Assembly (NCBI RefSeq): GCF_017315985.1
Contig: NZ_JAFLVR010000070.1
Coordinates: forward strand, 1 to 64,000
Origin: Candidatus Enterococcus murrayae
GTDB taxonomy: Bacteria > Bacillota > Bacilli > Lactobacillales > Enterococcaceae
Direction of reading: 5' to 3'
Length of the DNA: 64,000 bases
The notes under the pieces were generated by a model, which was not told the DNA's origin, ran no database searches, and saw only the letters and a list, made by a program, of their open reading frames with translations. Positions 31,863-41,018 of the stretch are shown here, piece by piece; position 1 is the stretch's first letter, and each line of letters begins with the position of its first letter. The position numbers and the translations under genes are program-made.

Positions 31863-33434
31863 CTAGGCTCGCTTCCTTTTTCTTATAACGATCACTGAGA
31901 AAAGCACACAGATAAAACCAATCGCCAACAGATAAACTGATTGCGTCATCCCTGTTTGCGGCAACCGTCGATTAGGCAGATTGTAAGAAATCACATTGCT
32001 CGTGCCAGTAGACGGTAATTCCTTGTTCTCGCCTTTTTTATTAACGATCTTCAATGGCTCTTTGGTTCCGCCGCTGACTTCATTGATCTCAAAATCAATA
32101 AAATGATTTTCTGGTAAAAAATAACCCTCTGGCGCTTTTGTTTCTAATAAAGAGTAGCTGCCATACGGCATTCCCTCTAGCTCAAAGACACCTTGATCAT
32201 TGGAAGTCAAAATCAACAGCTCATCGGTATGCTTATTGCCATATTCCGCTGTGACCCATTTCTTTTGTTTCGTTAAATAATGCATCTCTTTGTTCACAAC
32301 AACAAAGCTGGCATCCTTCAACACATCACCAGTCTTTTCATCAACCTTTTGGAAGCTTTTCCTGCCAACAACACGCTGGTTGTAAACGATCGGTAGTTTA
32401 TCCTTTTCTGATAGTGCACCAACCTCGGTTCCATTGATCAAAATCGGCTGCTGCGGATCTTTAGGGATTTCAACCGAAATTCGGCGGGCCTGTTCAGAAA
32501 TCTCATAGCCGTCAATCGTCGCGACTTCCTCAAAAAGATAGCTGCCGCTTTTCAGCCCTAGATTGGGTCTAACGATCCCCTCTTGGTCAGAAAATATTTT
32601 TTTCACTCGCTCATCCTTCAACGGTGAATTCTTGATTTCCTTTTCAGAAAGCCAATCGCTGACAGAACCTGCAGTCGTTCTCAAATAGAATTTTTCACCA
32701 TTCTCATTCTTCGATAATACGAAGCTGGCGCCAGCTAACGGCTTCGTTGTTCCATCCGTTTCCTTCGCCATTTTGACAAAGTATGGTTCACGAATATACG
32801 CTCTGTTTTTGGTGTAAACATGTGTTGTTCCTGAAGCAAACAAACCGCTGTCTAGAACCAGATAACTAGATAGTCCGGCATGATCGACAGGCAAACTGTC
32901 GCCGCTGTCTAACTCAACAATGAGGTAGACTTGCTGCTTATCAGTCGACAATGTGACCGATAACAAACCATCTTCAGTCACTGTGTTCCCACCGCTGTCA
33001 GTATAGCTTCCTCTGGCTGTCTCTTTGGTTTGAACAAAGTGGACTTTCGGATAGCGGGCCTGAATAGCAGCGAGATCCGTATGAGTAGGCGTTGCCAATA
33101 TTTCCAGTTCATTGCGTAACAGATTAACTTCATCAGCAATGTACTCTTTTGCTTGATCGAAGGACAGACTCTTATCTGCCATCACATGCTGGCGAAGGTG
33201 CTCTCCAACTTCGAAAATTGCAAAGGTTGAACCATTGACTCCATACGAATCTTTTAACAGATCCGCATTTCCTAACGCTCCGCCTTGATTGATCTGACTA
33301 GGTGCTTCTTGATTTACAAATAGACGTTTATGGAGATGGACTTGTGTTTCTGCTCCTAGCGCATCAGTCGGATGTGTCCATACAAGCCCGGCTATGCAGA
33401 TCAAAAGCAGAGAAAGAACGTGTTTCAATTTCAT
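31863..33434 (-). CDS. Minor pilin, LPXTG-anchored, with two sorting motifs
   Basis: A 523-residue minor (probably basal) pilin with a signal peptide (1-28) and SpaA-type domains (LLETKAPEGYFLPENH near the C-terminus). Two LPXTG motifs occur 18 residues apart: LPSTG at 473-477 and LPQTG at 491-495, the second directly before the membrane helix and RKRKRA. The ATG overlaps the tip gene's stop codon by four bases (ATGA), so they are coupled. The place in the operon matches EbpB. It probably attaches the finished pilus to the wall. Confidence 0.88.
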   Translation of the reverse strand: MKLKHVLSLLLICIAGLVWTHPTDALGAETQVHLHKRLFVNQEAPSQINQGGALGNADLLKDSYGVNGSTFAIFEVGEHLRQHVMADKSLSFDQAKEYIADEVNLLRNELEILATPTHTDLAAIQARYPKVHFVQTKETARGSYTDSGGNTVTEDGLLSVTLSTDKQQVYLIVELDSGDSLPVDHAGLSSYLVLDSGLFASGTTHVYTKNRAYIREPYFVKMAKETDGTTKPLAGASFVLSKNENGEKFYLRTTAGSVSDWLSEKEIKNSPLKDERVKKIFSDQEGIVRPNLGLKSGSYLFEEVATIDGYEISEQARRISVEIPKDPQQPILINGTEVGALSEKDKLPIVYNQRVVGRKSFQKVDEKTGDVLKDASFVVVNKEMHYLTKQKKWVTAEYGNKHTDELLILTSNDQGVFELEGMPYGSYSLLETKAPEGYFLPENHFIDFEINEVSGGTKEPLKIVNKKGENKELPSTGTSNVISYNLPNRRLPQTGMTQSVYLLAIGFICVLFSVIVIRKRKRA

Positions 33435-36400
33435 CGTCCATCACCTGCCTTTTTTTGCTTGAATCGCTCATTGGCAAAATAGCTGATGACGATCGCAAAT
33501 GAAATGGCCGCTAGACTGAGCATCAAGGTATGGCCGTTGCCGCCGGTTTCAGGCAAGGTCCCTTTTGGTTGGTTTTCCACCGTCACTACATTCGCAGTTG
33601 CCAGCTGTCCGCCAGTGATCGTGAATTTTATTGTTGTCGATAGCTGTACATACCCCGTTGGTGCTTGGGTTTCAACAAAATAATAGTCGCCTTCCGGCAT
33701 ACCGGTTATCACTAATTCCCCGACAGGTGTTACGACGTTTTCCAGCTGGAAGTTCCAGACTGAGCCCGTCTTCACTGCTTTATAAGTTCCTTTAGCTGCG
33801 GTACCATCGCCGACCTCCAACTCTTCCGGTGCGAACCAAGTAGTTCCAGCCTTGTCGGTAGCTACTTTAAATTTTGCGCCTTTTAAATTCTTATCGTTGG
33901 TCGCATCTTTTTTCTCCAGCGTCACACCGCCCTCAGCTCGTTCATTGGTTACGTCATAGGTGATAGTGACACCATCATCAGTGATATCCTTGATCGCCGT
34001 TTTACCGTCGCCAATAATCTTATAGCCGTCAGGTGCTTTTGTTTCTTTCATATAGTACTTTCCTAAAGGCAATCCTGTGATGGTGATTTCTCCTTTGGTT
34101 CCGGTACTTTCAACAAATTCGTATTTTTTACTTGTCGTATTGTACTTGTAGACATAATCCTTACCTGTCTCAAATTTGGTCCCCATCTTTGTCTCGGTGG
34201 TATCTGGATTGACTAAGTACAATTCGAATTCAGCGCCGTCTAATTTCTCGCCGTCCGTATTTTTTTTCGTCAGTTTTAGGCTTCCGACCTTTTGCCGGTT
34301 TTCCCTCGTTACACTGACCGTATCACCATCAGCGGTAATTTCCGCTAGACCAGATTTCCCATTATCGTCGTAAGTATAACCATCTGGCGGGGTTTCTTCC
34401 TGGAAGTAATATTCTCCGATTGGCAACCCGTCAACGATGATTTTCCCTTTTTGACCAGGTGTTCCAGTATCTTCTGCTAGCTCATACACTTTAGTCGTAC
34501 TGTTGTATTGATAAAGGTAATTCTTGCCTGATTCCAATAAGAATTGCGGTGTGACAAGCTCATCACCATTTTTCTTACGCAGCGTGAATTTGGCGCCGTC
34601 TAATTTTTCACCAGTATCTGCATCCTCCTTAACTAAAGTGATTTTTCCTTTAGCTAATTGGTTATAGGCACTGACGGCCACGCCTTCTTCCGCATTTTTA
34701 TTAATCGTAAAGTAGTACTTTCCAGGTTCATTTTTTCCATCTGGTGGAATAATATCCAACTTATCCGTATACCGCGGATCGGGATTATTCAGTTCGACCA
34801 AACAATAATTTCCATCAGTTAAACCCTCGTAGAGCAAGACCCCATTACTATCGGTTTTCTTTTTTCCGCCTGCGATTGTGACATAGGAACCGGGGGAATC
34901 TTCTTTTCTTAATTCGAACTCAACGTCCTTTAGAATCACTTGGGTGTCCTTATCCATCTTCTTCAAACGAAATGTGGTTGGTGGTACGCGGGTTGCACCA
35001 CCGCCCCAATCACTAACAGTGACTTTATTTACATCACTTTCGCTACCAGAATCGTTAGTTTCCCAATAGACGATCGCTTTGTTTTCAATGATTGAGCCGC
35101 CGCCTAAAGTTGTTGAACAAGTAATCCTCGTGACGACTGAAAATGGATAGTTATCATCCGTCTGTCCGCCATCATAACTAAAGTATTTTTCATAAGCTTC
35201 TTTCGTCTTTTCACCACGTGAGGCCGACATTCTCCCCTTATCAACTGCATCCTGAATTACATCCCAAATTCGTTGTTTAGCACTCTTGCTACTGCCATTA
35301 CCATATAAAAGCAGTCCATTACTTTTATCATTCGTCACATTTGGCAAGTCTCTAAAATTCATGATCAACTTATTTTGAGAGGTCACTCCGTAACAAGGGT
35401 AATTATGACTTTCAATTCTAGCTTCAAAATCATCATCTGATTCAGAAATGTTTTGGGTAAGCTTTACCAGTGGTGTCGTGGTAGCTCTATCTTCAGATGA
35501 ATCTATTAATTGAAGAAACCCAATATTATCCGAAGTCATATTCCCATCTTCATCCGCAGCGTAAAGATTTGCGTAGACAGTATATGCCTCCAATGTTAGC
35601 GAAGGATCAAGTTGATCTTCTAAGATCACTTTTTTGTACAAGCTTGGGTTATCACCCTCAAACGCTTTTTTATAATTGTCCATCATAATCGGAATATTCC
35701 AGTAAACTTGATTACTGTTATTAGTGGCCCCACCATTTTTGGTAATTGGCTTTTGATCACCAATCGGGTTTCCTGGAAAAGATTCAGATGGCTTGGGATC
35801 AATTTCAATTGGATAACTACCTGTTTCGGTATTCCCTGTTGAACCACCGCTACTTTCTTTACTCGCTGTTCCATAAGCTGTCGCAAAACAATCATCTAAG
35901 CCGTTCCAGCCTTTTTCTACCGCATCATTGAAGGTGATCTTTAAGTATTTTTTACCTTCTTTCGTTTCTAATGTCATGTCACCGATCTTTTCACCAGAGT
36001 TTTCGTAGAACGGCACACTGTTACTAACAGTAGAAAAATTGAAGTATTCTTCTGGTAACGCAATGTAGATATAATCGCCATCCTTTAAATTAGCAGATGA
36101 CGGAACTGTAAATGTATAGTCGAAGTAGACACCATCGCCAACCTTTATTGTCGGTTGCGGCTCTTGTTTTACTCCGTCCTTTACAATGTAAACAACCTGA
36201 TCGCCGCTTCTTTTGATATAAATATTGTTTAACTTCATATCATTGATTGCACTGGTTTTGTCAGTAGCTGCAAGTGGTGCGATTCCACCGCCTAATGTGT
36301 TTACTTTCTGACTGCTTTCAGAATTCTTCTTTTTAGCAGCACTTTTTTTACCAGTTTCTTCTTGCTTCAAGTTCAGATGGAACTCGTGTTCATTAAAAAA

Positions 36401-36820
36401 GTTCAATGTTACTTGTGATAGTGAACGTACATGATCAGCTAGTTTAAATTCAAAATTCACTTCTTCAATCGATGCCTGCTGATCACTGTCGTTAACAATC
36501 TTCAATTGATTGTTCTCAATTGAAACGTTGATTTCTTTATTGTGATAAAGTTTTTGGTCATTCGTTGTGATTTCTTTGGGAAGATCAAACGTCTCTTTCT
36601 TGTTTTCTGCAATTGTCAAATCAAAGTGTGAAACGATTGACGCATCGGGCACAACTTCTTGGGCAAGCGCTCCTCCTTCAATATCAGTCAGCTGGAAATT
36701 TTTTACACTGCCGCTTTCTGCAGTTTGCAAATTTTCAGCGATTGTTTGAAGCGGAAAACTAGACAAGACCATCAGCAAGATCGAAAGAATCGACCACCAA
36801 TGCTTTTTGAATTTGCTCAT
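33431..36820 (-). CDS. Pilus tip adhesin, LPETG-anchored
   Basis: A 1129-residue surface protein and first gene of the pilus operon. A signal peptide (about 1-28) is followed by a roughly 600-residue adhesive region with an Ig-like adhesin pattern (DGVYFDYTFTVPSS, GDYIYIALPEEYF). Four SpaA/Cna-B stalk domains come next (LKKMDKDTQ, LVKEDADTGEKLDGAKF, LTKKNTDGEKLDGAEF, LEKKDATNDKNLKGAKF), then LPETG and a membrane helix. Unlike EbpA it shows no von Willebrand A domain with a DxSxS metal site. AAAGGAGGG precedes the ATG. It probably carries the pilus binding activity; ligand unknown. Confidence 0.88.
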   Translation of the reverse strand: MSKFKKHWWSILSILLMVLSSFPLQTIAENLQTAESGSVKNFQLTDIEGGALAQEVVPDASIVSHFDLTIAENKKETFDLPKEITTNDQKLYHNKEINVSIENNQLKIVNDSDQQASIEEVNFEFKLADHVRSLSQVTLNFFNEHEFHLNLKQEETGKKSAAKKKNSESSQKVNTLGGGIAPLAATDKTSAINDMKLNNIYIKRSGDQVVYIVKDGVKQEPQPTIKVGDGVYFDYTFTVPSSANLKDGDYIYIALPEEYFNFSTVSNSVPFYENSGEKIGDMTLETKEGKKYLKITFNDAVEKGWNGLDDCFATAYGTASKESSGGSTGNTETGSYPIEIDPKPSESFPGNPIGDQKPITKNGGATNNSNQVYWNIPIMMDNYKKAFEGDNPSLYKKVILEDQLDPSLTLEAYTVYANLYAADEDGNMTSDNIGFLQLIDSSEDRATTTPLVKLTQNISESDDDFEARIESHNYPCYGVTSQNKLIMNFRDLPNVTNDKSNGLLLYGNGSSKSAKQRIWDVIQDAVDKGRMSASRGEKTKEAYEKYFSYDGGQTDDNYPFSVVTRITCSTTLGGGSIIENKAIVYWETNDSGSESDVNKVTVSDWGGGATRVPPTTFRLKKMDKDTQVILKDVEFELRKEDSPGSYVTIAGGKKKTDSNGVLLYEGLTDGNYCLVELNNPDPRYTDKLDIIPPDGKNEPGKYYFTINKNAEEGVAVSAYNQLAKGKITLVKEDADTGEKLDGAKFTLRKKNGDELVTPQFLLESGKNYLYQYNSTTKVYELAEDTGTPGQKGKIIVDGLPIGEYYFQEETPPDGYTYDDNGKSGLAEITADGDTVSVTRENRQKVGSLKLTKKNTDGEKLDGAEFELYLVNPDTTETKMGTKFETGKDYVYKYNTTSKKYEFVESTGTKGEITITGLPLGKYYMKETKAPDGYKIIGDGKTAIKDITDDGVTITYDVTNERAEGGVTLEKKDATNDKNLKGAKFKVATDKAGTTWFAPEELEVGDGTAAKGTYKAVKTGSVWNFQLENVVTPVGELVITGMPEGDYYFVETQAPTGYVQLSTTIKFTITGGQLATANVVTVENQPKGTLPETGGNGHTLMLSLAAISFAIVISYFANERFKQKKAGDGR

Positions 36821-37293
36821 AATACCCTCCTTTCACTTGTGACTTTTTTCTTCCTTTTAATTGGCTATCCCCTCCGCTTCATCTCTGATGCATTTATTTC
36901 AAAGCGAATTAAATAATTTTGATCATTCATAAGAACACTCAATCTTCAGCTTATGGAAATAAACGTAAAAAAATCATTTTGAAATCATTTTTATTATATT
37001 TCTACTATTTTTATGTGACAATATTTTTGGAACAAGATGCATCACAACAGAATAAGAGGTTAAAATTAAGTACTAAAATTTTTCTTTTTTAATTAAAATT
37101 AATATTTAATTCTTAATTTATTTATCATTAATACAAAAACATTTTCATTTACATAGAATTCTAATTATTTTGATGAATAGTAAAATAATTTATACATTTG
37201 TCACGAAAATAATAAAACTAAACAATTGGAAATAAATGATCCCGACATATAAAAAACCGCATCCAATAAAATTGGATACGGCTTTATGCTCAA
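36821..37293. other. AT-rich control region upstream of the pilus operon
   Basis: No gene seen. About 36900-37230 is extremely AT-rich with repeated AAATGATTT and TTAATT-type strings. It must hold the pilus promoter, but no clear -35/-10 pair stands out. The AT-rich stretch could be a target for the LytTR, winged-helix or Mga-type regulators in this window. The right end holds the terminator of the MutS-like gene. Confidence 0.5.
37249..37284 (-). terminator. Terminator of MutS-like gene
   Basis: The stem pairs AACCGC-ATCCAA with TTGGAT-ACGGCTT around a 5-base loop, followed on the minus strand by six T. Confidence 0.85.
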
Positions 37294-38952
37294 TTATAGT
37301 TTTGTCCATTCTCCGGTCATTCGATATTTTTCAGCATAATCCTCAGCTTGTGAGACGATTTTCGGATCATATTGGCAATAGGCTAACAATTTTATAGCAT
37401 TGCTGCCAGTAGTTACCCCCTCACGCAAGGTATAATCAAACGAGATATACTCGTTTGTAATCACTTCGCGAAAATGATAGTTTTCGTAGCGTTCGCTTAA
37501 AATTCGACTCAGCTCTACATCGTGTGTTGCTAAACAAATAAAACAATCCAAACCGGAAAATTCATTTAAGATGGTCGATGCAGCAGCAATACGTTCCACC
37601 ATGTTGGTTCCCTTGAACATCTCATCCATAAAAATCATGGCATACTCCTTCGATTCAGCGATTTTCAAGAGGCGTTTCAGTGACTTTATTTCAGCCATGT
37701 AAAAGCTGTCTCCCGTGACGATATCATCTTTAAGATTCATCGAGCTATAAACATGACACGGCTTGAAGGTATAGCTTTTTGCCAAGCAGGTGTTAAAAAG
37801 CTGGCCAAGAATCGCATTGACTGCCAAAGTTCGAGCAAAAGTGGATTTTCCACTCGCGTTTGAACCAGTAATCAAAAGCTTATTGCCAATACTATGTGTA
37901 TTAGCGACAGGTTCTTTCAGTAACGGATGAACGATCTCCTCAAATTCCACCTTCTTCTTATTACGAAACGTCGGATGACAATAATCGGACAAGCTCTCTC
38001 GATACGATGCGATCGAAATACAAAGTTCGATATAGCCAATCGTTTCATATAGCTCCAACGCTTCAGTACGATACTTTTTAAACAACTTGACCATCGCATT
38101 GTAGGCATAGGCGTATAAAGAAAAGTATGCAGTAACAATCAGCATCAAACTGTTTGATGAACGGGATACTTGAACGAGATAATCTGCCAAAGCTGTAATA
38201 TTTTTAAAGACTTTAAGGTTTTCACGCAGCTGCTCTGTTTCTTTTTTGAATCCAGGGAGTTCTAGGCTTACCATTAACTTTGCCGCCCGAATCATTCGTG
38301 TAAACATCCCTAAAGCTTCAAAGGCTTGATAAATTTTTCGCAACACGATAGAAAATAGAACAATCCCCAAACAAAAGCTGAGGCAGACCGCTAAAATACC
38401 ATAAGCACTATCAATAGTCAGCCCAATCAAACTCCCAATACTCAGTATCGTCACTAAAATAACCGGCAGCATGGATACTTGAGGAAAATTGCTTGGTTCT
38501 ATCAACAGATCAATCAACTGGTTATTCGTCCTTCGTCCAATTTGATAAAAGGCAAACTGCAACCGTTCACGCGCTTGGCTATCCGTACTGATATTTTGAA
38601 CAGCTTCTTCAAAATGACTCAAATCCGGATTCTTTTGTTTTCTAAAAAAGTAATAGCTGTATTCATCTCCAATACTCGACTGTGTATTTTTTATCCGCTT
38701 AAACAACTCGTCCATAGTTAAATCTGCCCAAGTAATATCATCAATCATTTGTTCATTGTTTTTCCTGTAATGATAAAACTTTTTCATACTAGTATAATCT
38801 CGTTCATCTAACTTCCACTCCGGAACTTTCCCATATTCCGCTCTAATCTGCGCTTGGACTTTTTGCTTCCAACGAGTCAAAAAATAAACATACAGCAGAA
38901 AAAAGAGACCCAAAACCCCTAAAATGACTCCATAAACCCCGATATCTCCCAA
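37294..38952 (-). CDS. Membrane-anchored MutS-type ATPase
   Basis: A 552-residue protein whose C-terminal 200 residues are a MutS-type ABC ATPase: Walker A ITGSNASGKST (about 360-371), Walker B YAMIFMDEMFKGT, and the switch histidine in LATHDVELS. The N-terminus has one membrane segment, and two more hydrophobic helices lie near 165-210. Mismatch-recognition and connector domains of true MutS are absent. Such proteins occur in many Firmicutes with unknown roles. The start is taken as TTG at 38952, since AAGGTGAGGG lies seven bases before it; an ATG 30 bases upstream would put that site inside the gene. Confidence 0.8.
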   Translation of the reverse strand: MGDIGVYGVILGVLGLFFLLYVYFLTRWKQKVQAQIRAEYGKVPEWKLDERDYTSMKKFYHYRKNNEQMIDDITWADLTMDELFKRIKNTQSSIGDEYSYYFFRKQKNPDLSHFEEAVQNISTDSQARERLQFAFYQIGRRTNNQLIDLLIEPSNFPQVSMLPVILVTILSIGSLIGLTIDSAYGILAVCLSFCLGIVLFSIVLRKIYQAFEALGMFTRMIRAAKLMVSLELPGFKKETEQLRENLKVFKNITALADYLVQVSRSSNSLMLIVTAYFSLYAYAYNAMVKLFKKYRTEALELYETIGYIELCISIASYRESLSDYCHPTFRNKKKVEFEEIVHPLLKEPVANTHSIGNKLLITGSNASGKSTFARTLAVNAILGQLFNTCLAKSYTFKPCHVYSSMNLKDDIVTGDSFYMAEIKSLKRLLKIAESKEYAMIFMDEMFKGTNMVERIAAASTILNEFSGLDCFICLATHDVELSRILSERYENYHFREVITNEYISFDYTLREGVTTGSNAIKLLAYCQYDPKIVSQAEDYAEKYRMTGEWTKL

Positions 38953-39287
38953 AAAATGACCCTCACCTTCTTTTTGTCTCATTTTACCATCTAACTCAGT
39001 AATCACGAATGCCCTTTTTCTTATTAATAAGGATAAATAGAAAATATTCAATTGATTTTAAGTAATTGAAATACTCCTCTATTAACGTAACCCTCCCAAA
39101 AAAACAACTACTGCTTTTTTTGTTAAATGATTTCAGAATTTAATTGAGCTTTTCGGGTTTGTGATCATCAAAATGAATGATAGAATAAAGAATCGGACTA
39201 AACTAGGAAGGCAAATAGGGAAAATCGAGTAATTATTTTCAATTAAAAAATTACTACTTTAAACAAAATAAGGAGAACTAAATTATA
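38953..39287. other. Divergent region between MutS-like and ABC transporter genes
   Basis: No gene seen. It contains a candidate plus-strand promoter at 39159-39186 and a 100-base AT-rich leader before the ABC ATPase. No clear promoter for the MutS-like gene was recognised. Confidence 0.5.
39159..39186 (+). promoter_or_regulatory. Candidate promoter of the ABC exporter genes
   Basis: TTGTGA and TAGAAT are separated by 16 bases, about 100 bases before the ATG. Confidence 0.45.
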
Positions 39288-40205
39288 ATGACCAATGCAC
39301 TTGAAATAAAGAATTTGAAAAAAGTATATGCCACTGGTGTTGAGGCCTTGAAGGGAATCGACTTAACCGTAGAAGAAGGCGATTTTTACGCCCTATTAGG
39401 ACCAAACGGTGCCGGAAAATCCACGACGATTGGGATTATCACTTCACTAGTCAACAAAACATCCGGCAACGTCAAAGTTTTCGGCTATGATTTGGACAAA
39501 GAGCTAGTGATGGCAAAACAACAAATCGGTTTAGTGCCTCAGGAATTCAACTTCAATCCGTTTGAAACAGTTCAGCAGATTGTCGTTAATCAAGCAGGCT
39601 ACTATGGAGTCCCGCGGAAAGAAGCACTAGTCCGCAGTGAAAAATATTTGAAGCAATCAGACCTGTGGGAGAAGCGTGATGTCCGTGCGCGAATGCTTTC
39701 TGGCGGGATGAAACGCCGCTTGATGATTGCCCGTGCATTGATGCACGAGCCTAAATTGCTGATTCTAGATGAACCAACAGCTGGTGTGGATATTGAGCTG
39801 CGCCGAGAAATGTGGACCTTCTTAAGAGAGCTTAATGCAAATGGCACGACGATTATTTTGACAACTCACTATTTAGAGGAAGCTGAGATGCTCTGTCGTA
39901 ATATAGGGATTATTCAATCTGGAGAATTGATTGAAAATACCAGCATGAAATCACTGCTGGCAAAACTACAGTTCGAAACGTTTATTTTTGACCTGGCTCC
40001 TTATGACAAAAAGCCTACGATCAACGGCTTCAAGCATACTTTTGAAGACAGTCAAACCTTAGAGGTAGAGGTCGTGCGCGATCAAGGGATCAACGAATTA
40101 TTCGAACAACTAACGAACCAAGGGATCAAAGTACTTTCTATGCGGAATAAATCCAACCGCCTAGAAGAACTATTCCTAAAAATCACGGAGGAAAATCATG
40201 TCTAA
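39288..40205 (+). CDS. ABC transporter ATP-binding protein (YadG-like)
   Basis: A 305-residue ABC ATPase of the ABC-2 exporter class. Walker A is LLGPNGAGKST, the signature MLSGGMKRRLMIARALMHEP, Walker B LLILDEPTAGVD and the switch TTHYLEEAE. The C-terminal 80 residues form the extra domain seen in YadG/CcmA-like ATPases. AAGGAG precedes the ATG. The last eight bases overlap the permease gene, so they form one two-gene exporter. The exported molecule is unknown. Confidence 0.93.
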   Translation: MTNALEIKNLKKVYATGVEALKGIDLTVEEGDFYALLGPNGAGKSTTIGIITSLVNKTSGNVKVFGYDLDKELVMAKQQIGLVPQEFNFNPFETVQQIVVNQAGYYGVPRKEALVRSEKYLKQSDLWEKRDVRARMLSGGMKRRLMIARALMHEPKLLILDEPTAGVDIELRREMWTFLRELNANGTTIILTTHYLEEAEMLCRNIGIIQSGELIENTSMKSLLAKLQFETFIFDLAPYDKKPTINGFKHTFEDSQTLEVEVVRDQGINELFEQLTNQGIKVLSMRNKSNRLEELFLKITEENHV

Positions 40206-40968
40206 TCTATATTTCACTGCCCTAAAAAGCTTGGCAGTCAAAGAAACAAATCGCTATCTAAGGATCTGGGTGCAGACTTTGGTACCGCCGGTCATTACCA
40301 CATCCTTATACTTTGTCATTTTTGGAAATCTGATTGGTGGACGTATCGGGGACATGGCTGGTTTTTCTTACATGGAATTTATCGTTCCTGGATTAATCAT
40401 GATGTCGGCCATTACCAGTTCCTACGCTAACGTTTCATCCTCTTTCTTCTCGCAGAAATTCCAGAAGAACATCGAAGAAATTCTAGTCGCACCGGTACCC
40501 ACTCATATTATCATCTGGGGCTTTGTGACTGGCGGGGTTGGTCGAAGCGTCTTAGTGGGCTCACTAGTTACTGTTATTTCGCTATTTTTCGTTCCGCTTC
40601 ATGTGTACTCATGGGCGATCGTTGTCATTACCTTACTGATGACTGCTATTCTGTTCTCGTTAGCAGGTTTATTGAATGGTATTTTTGCACAATCCTTTGA
40701 CGACGTTTCCATCGTACCAACATTTGTCCTGCAGCCATTAACTTACCTTGGCGGTGTTTTTTACGCCATTTCAATGTTGCCGCCATTTTGGCAGGCTGTC
40801 TCAAAAATCAATCCGATCGTTTACATGATCTCCGGTTTTCGTTACGGCTTCCTTGGTGTCATGGATGTATCGATCGTCGTATCAATGTCTATCTTAGTAT
40901 TATTCATCGTAGTCCTTTACAGCGTTTGCTGGTATTTGATTGATCGCGGACGCGGATTGAGGAGTTAG
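40198..40968 (+). CDS. ABC-2 type permease (YadH-like)
   Basis: A 256-residue six-helix ABC-2 permease. Long stretches closely match what I recall of E. coli YadH, for example RIWVQTLVPPVIT, LYFVIFGNLIGGRIGDM, FIVPGLIMMS, LVAPVPTH, FSLAGLLNG, PLTYLGGVFY, NPIVYMISGFRYGFLG and the C-terminal DRGRGLRS. Such similarity between a Firmicute and a proteobacterial protein is notable. It starts eight bases inside the ATPase gene and is followed by a strong terminator. The substrate is unknown in both groups as far as I know. Confidence 0.93.
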   Translation: MSNLYFTALKSLAVKETNRYLRIWVQTLVPPVITTSLYFVIFGNLIGGRIGDMAGFSYMEFIVPGLIMMSAITSSYANVSSSFFSQKFQKNIEEILVAPVPTHIIIWGFVTGGVGRSVLVGSLVTVISLFFVPLHVYSWAIVVITLLMTAILFSLAGLLNGIFAQSFDDVSIVPTFVLQPLTYLGGVFYAISMLPPFWQAVSKINPIVYMISGFRYGFLGVMDVSIVVSMSILVLFIVVLYSVCWYLIDRGRGLRS

Positions 40969-40975
40969 CAAAGAA

Positions 40976-41018
40976 GAGCTGATTTAGCGGAAATTTCACG
41001 CTAAATCAGCTCTTTTTA
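40976..41018. terminator. Bidirectional terminator
   Basis: A perfect 14-bp stem pairs GAGCTGATTTAGCG with CGCTAAATCAGCTC around a 9-base loop, followed by TTTTT on the plus strand. It serves the converging permease and S51 peptidase genes. Confidence 0.9.
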
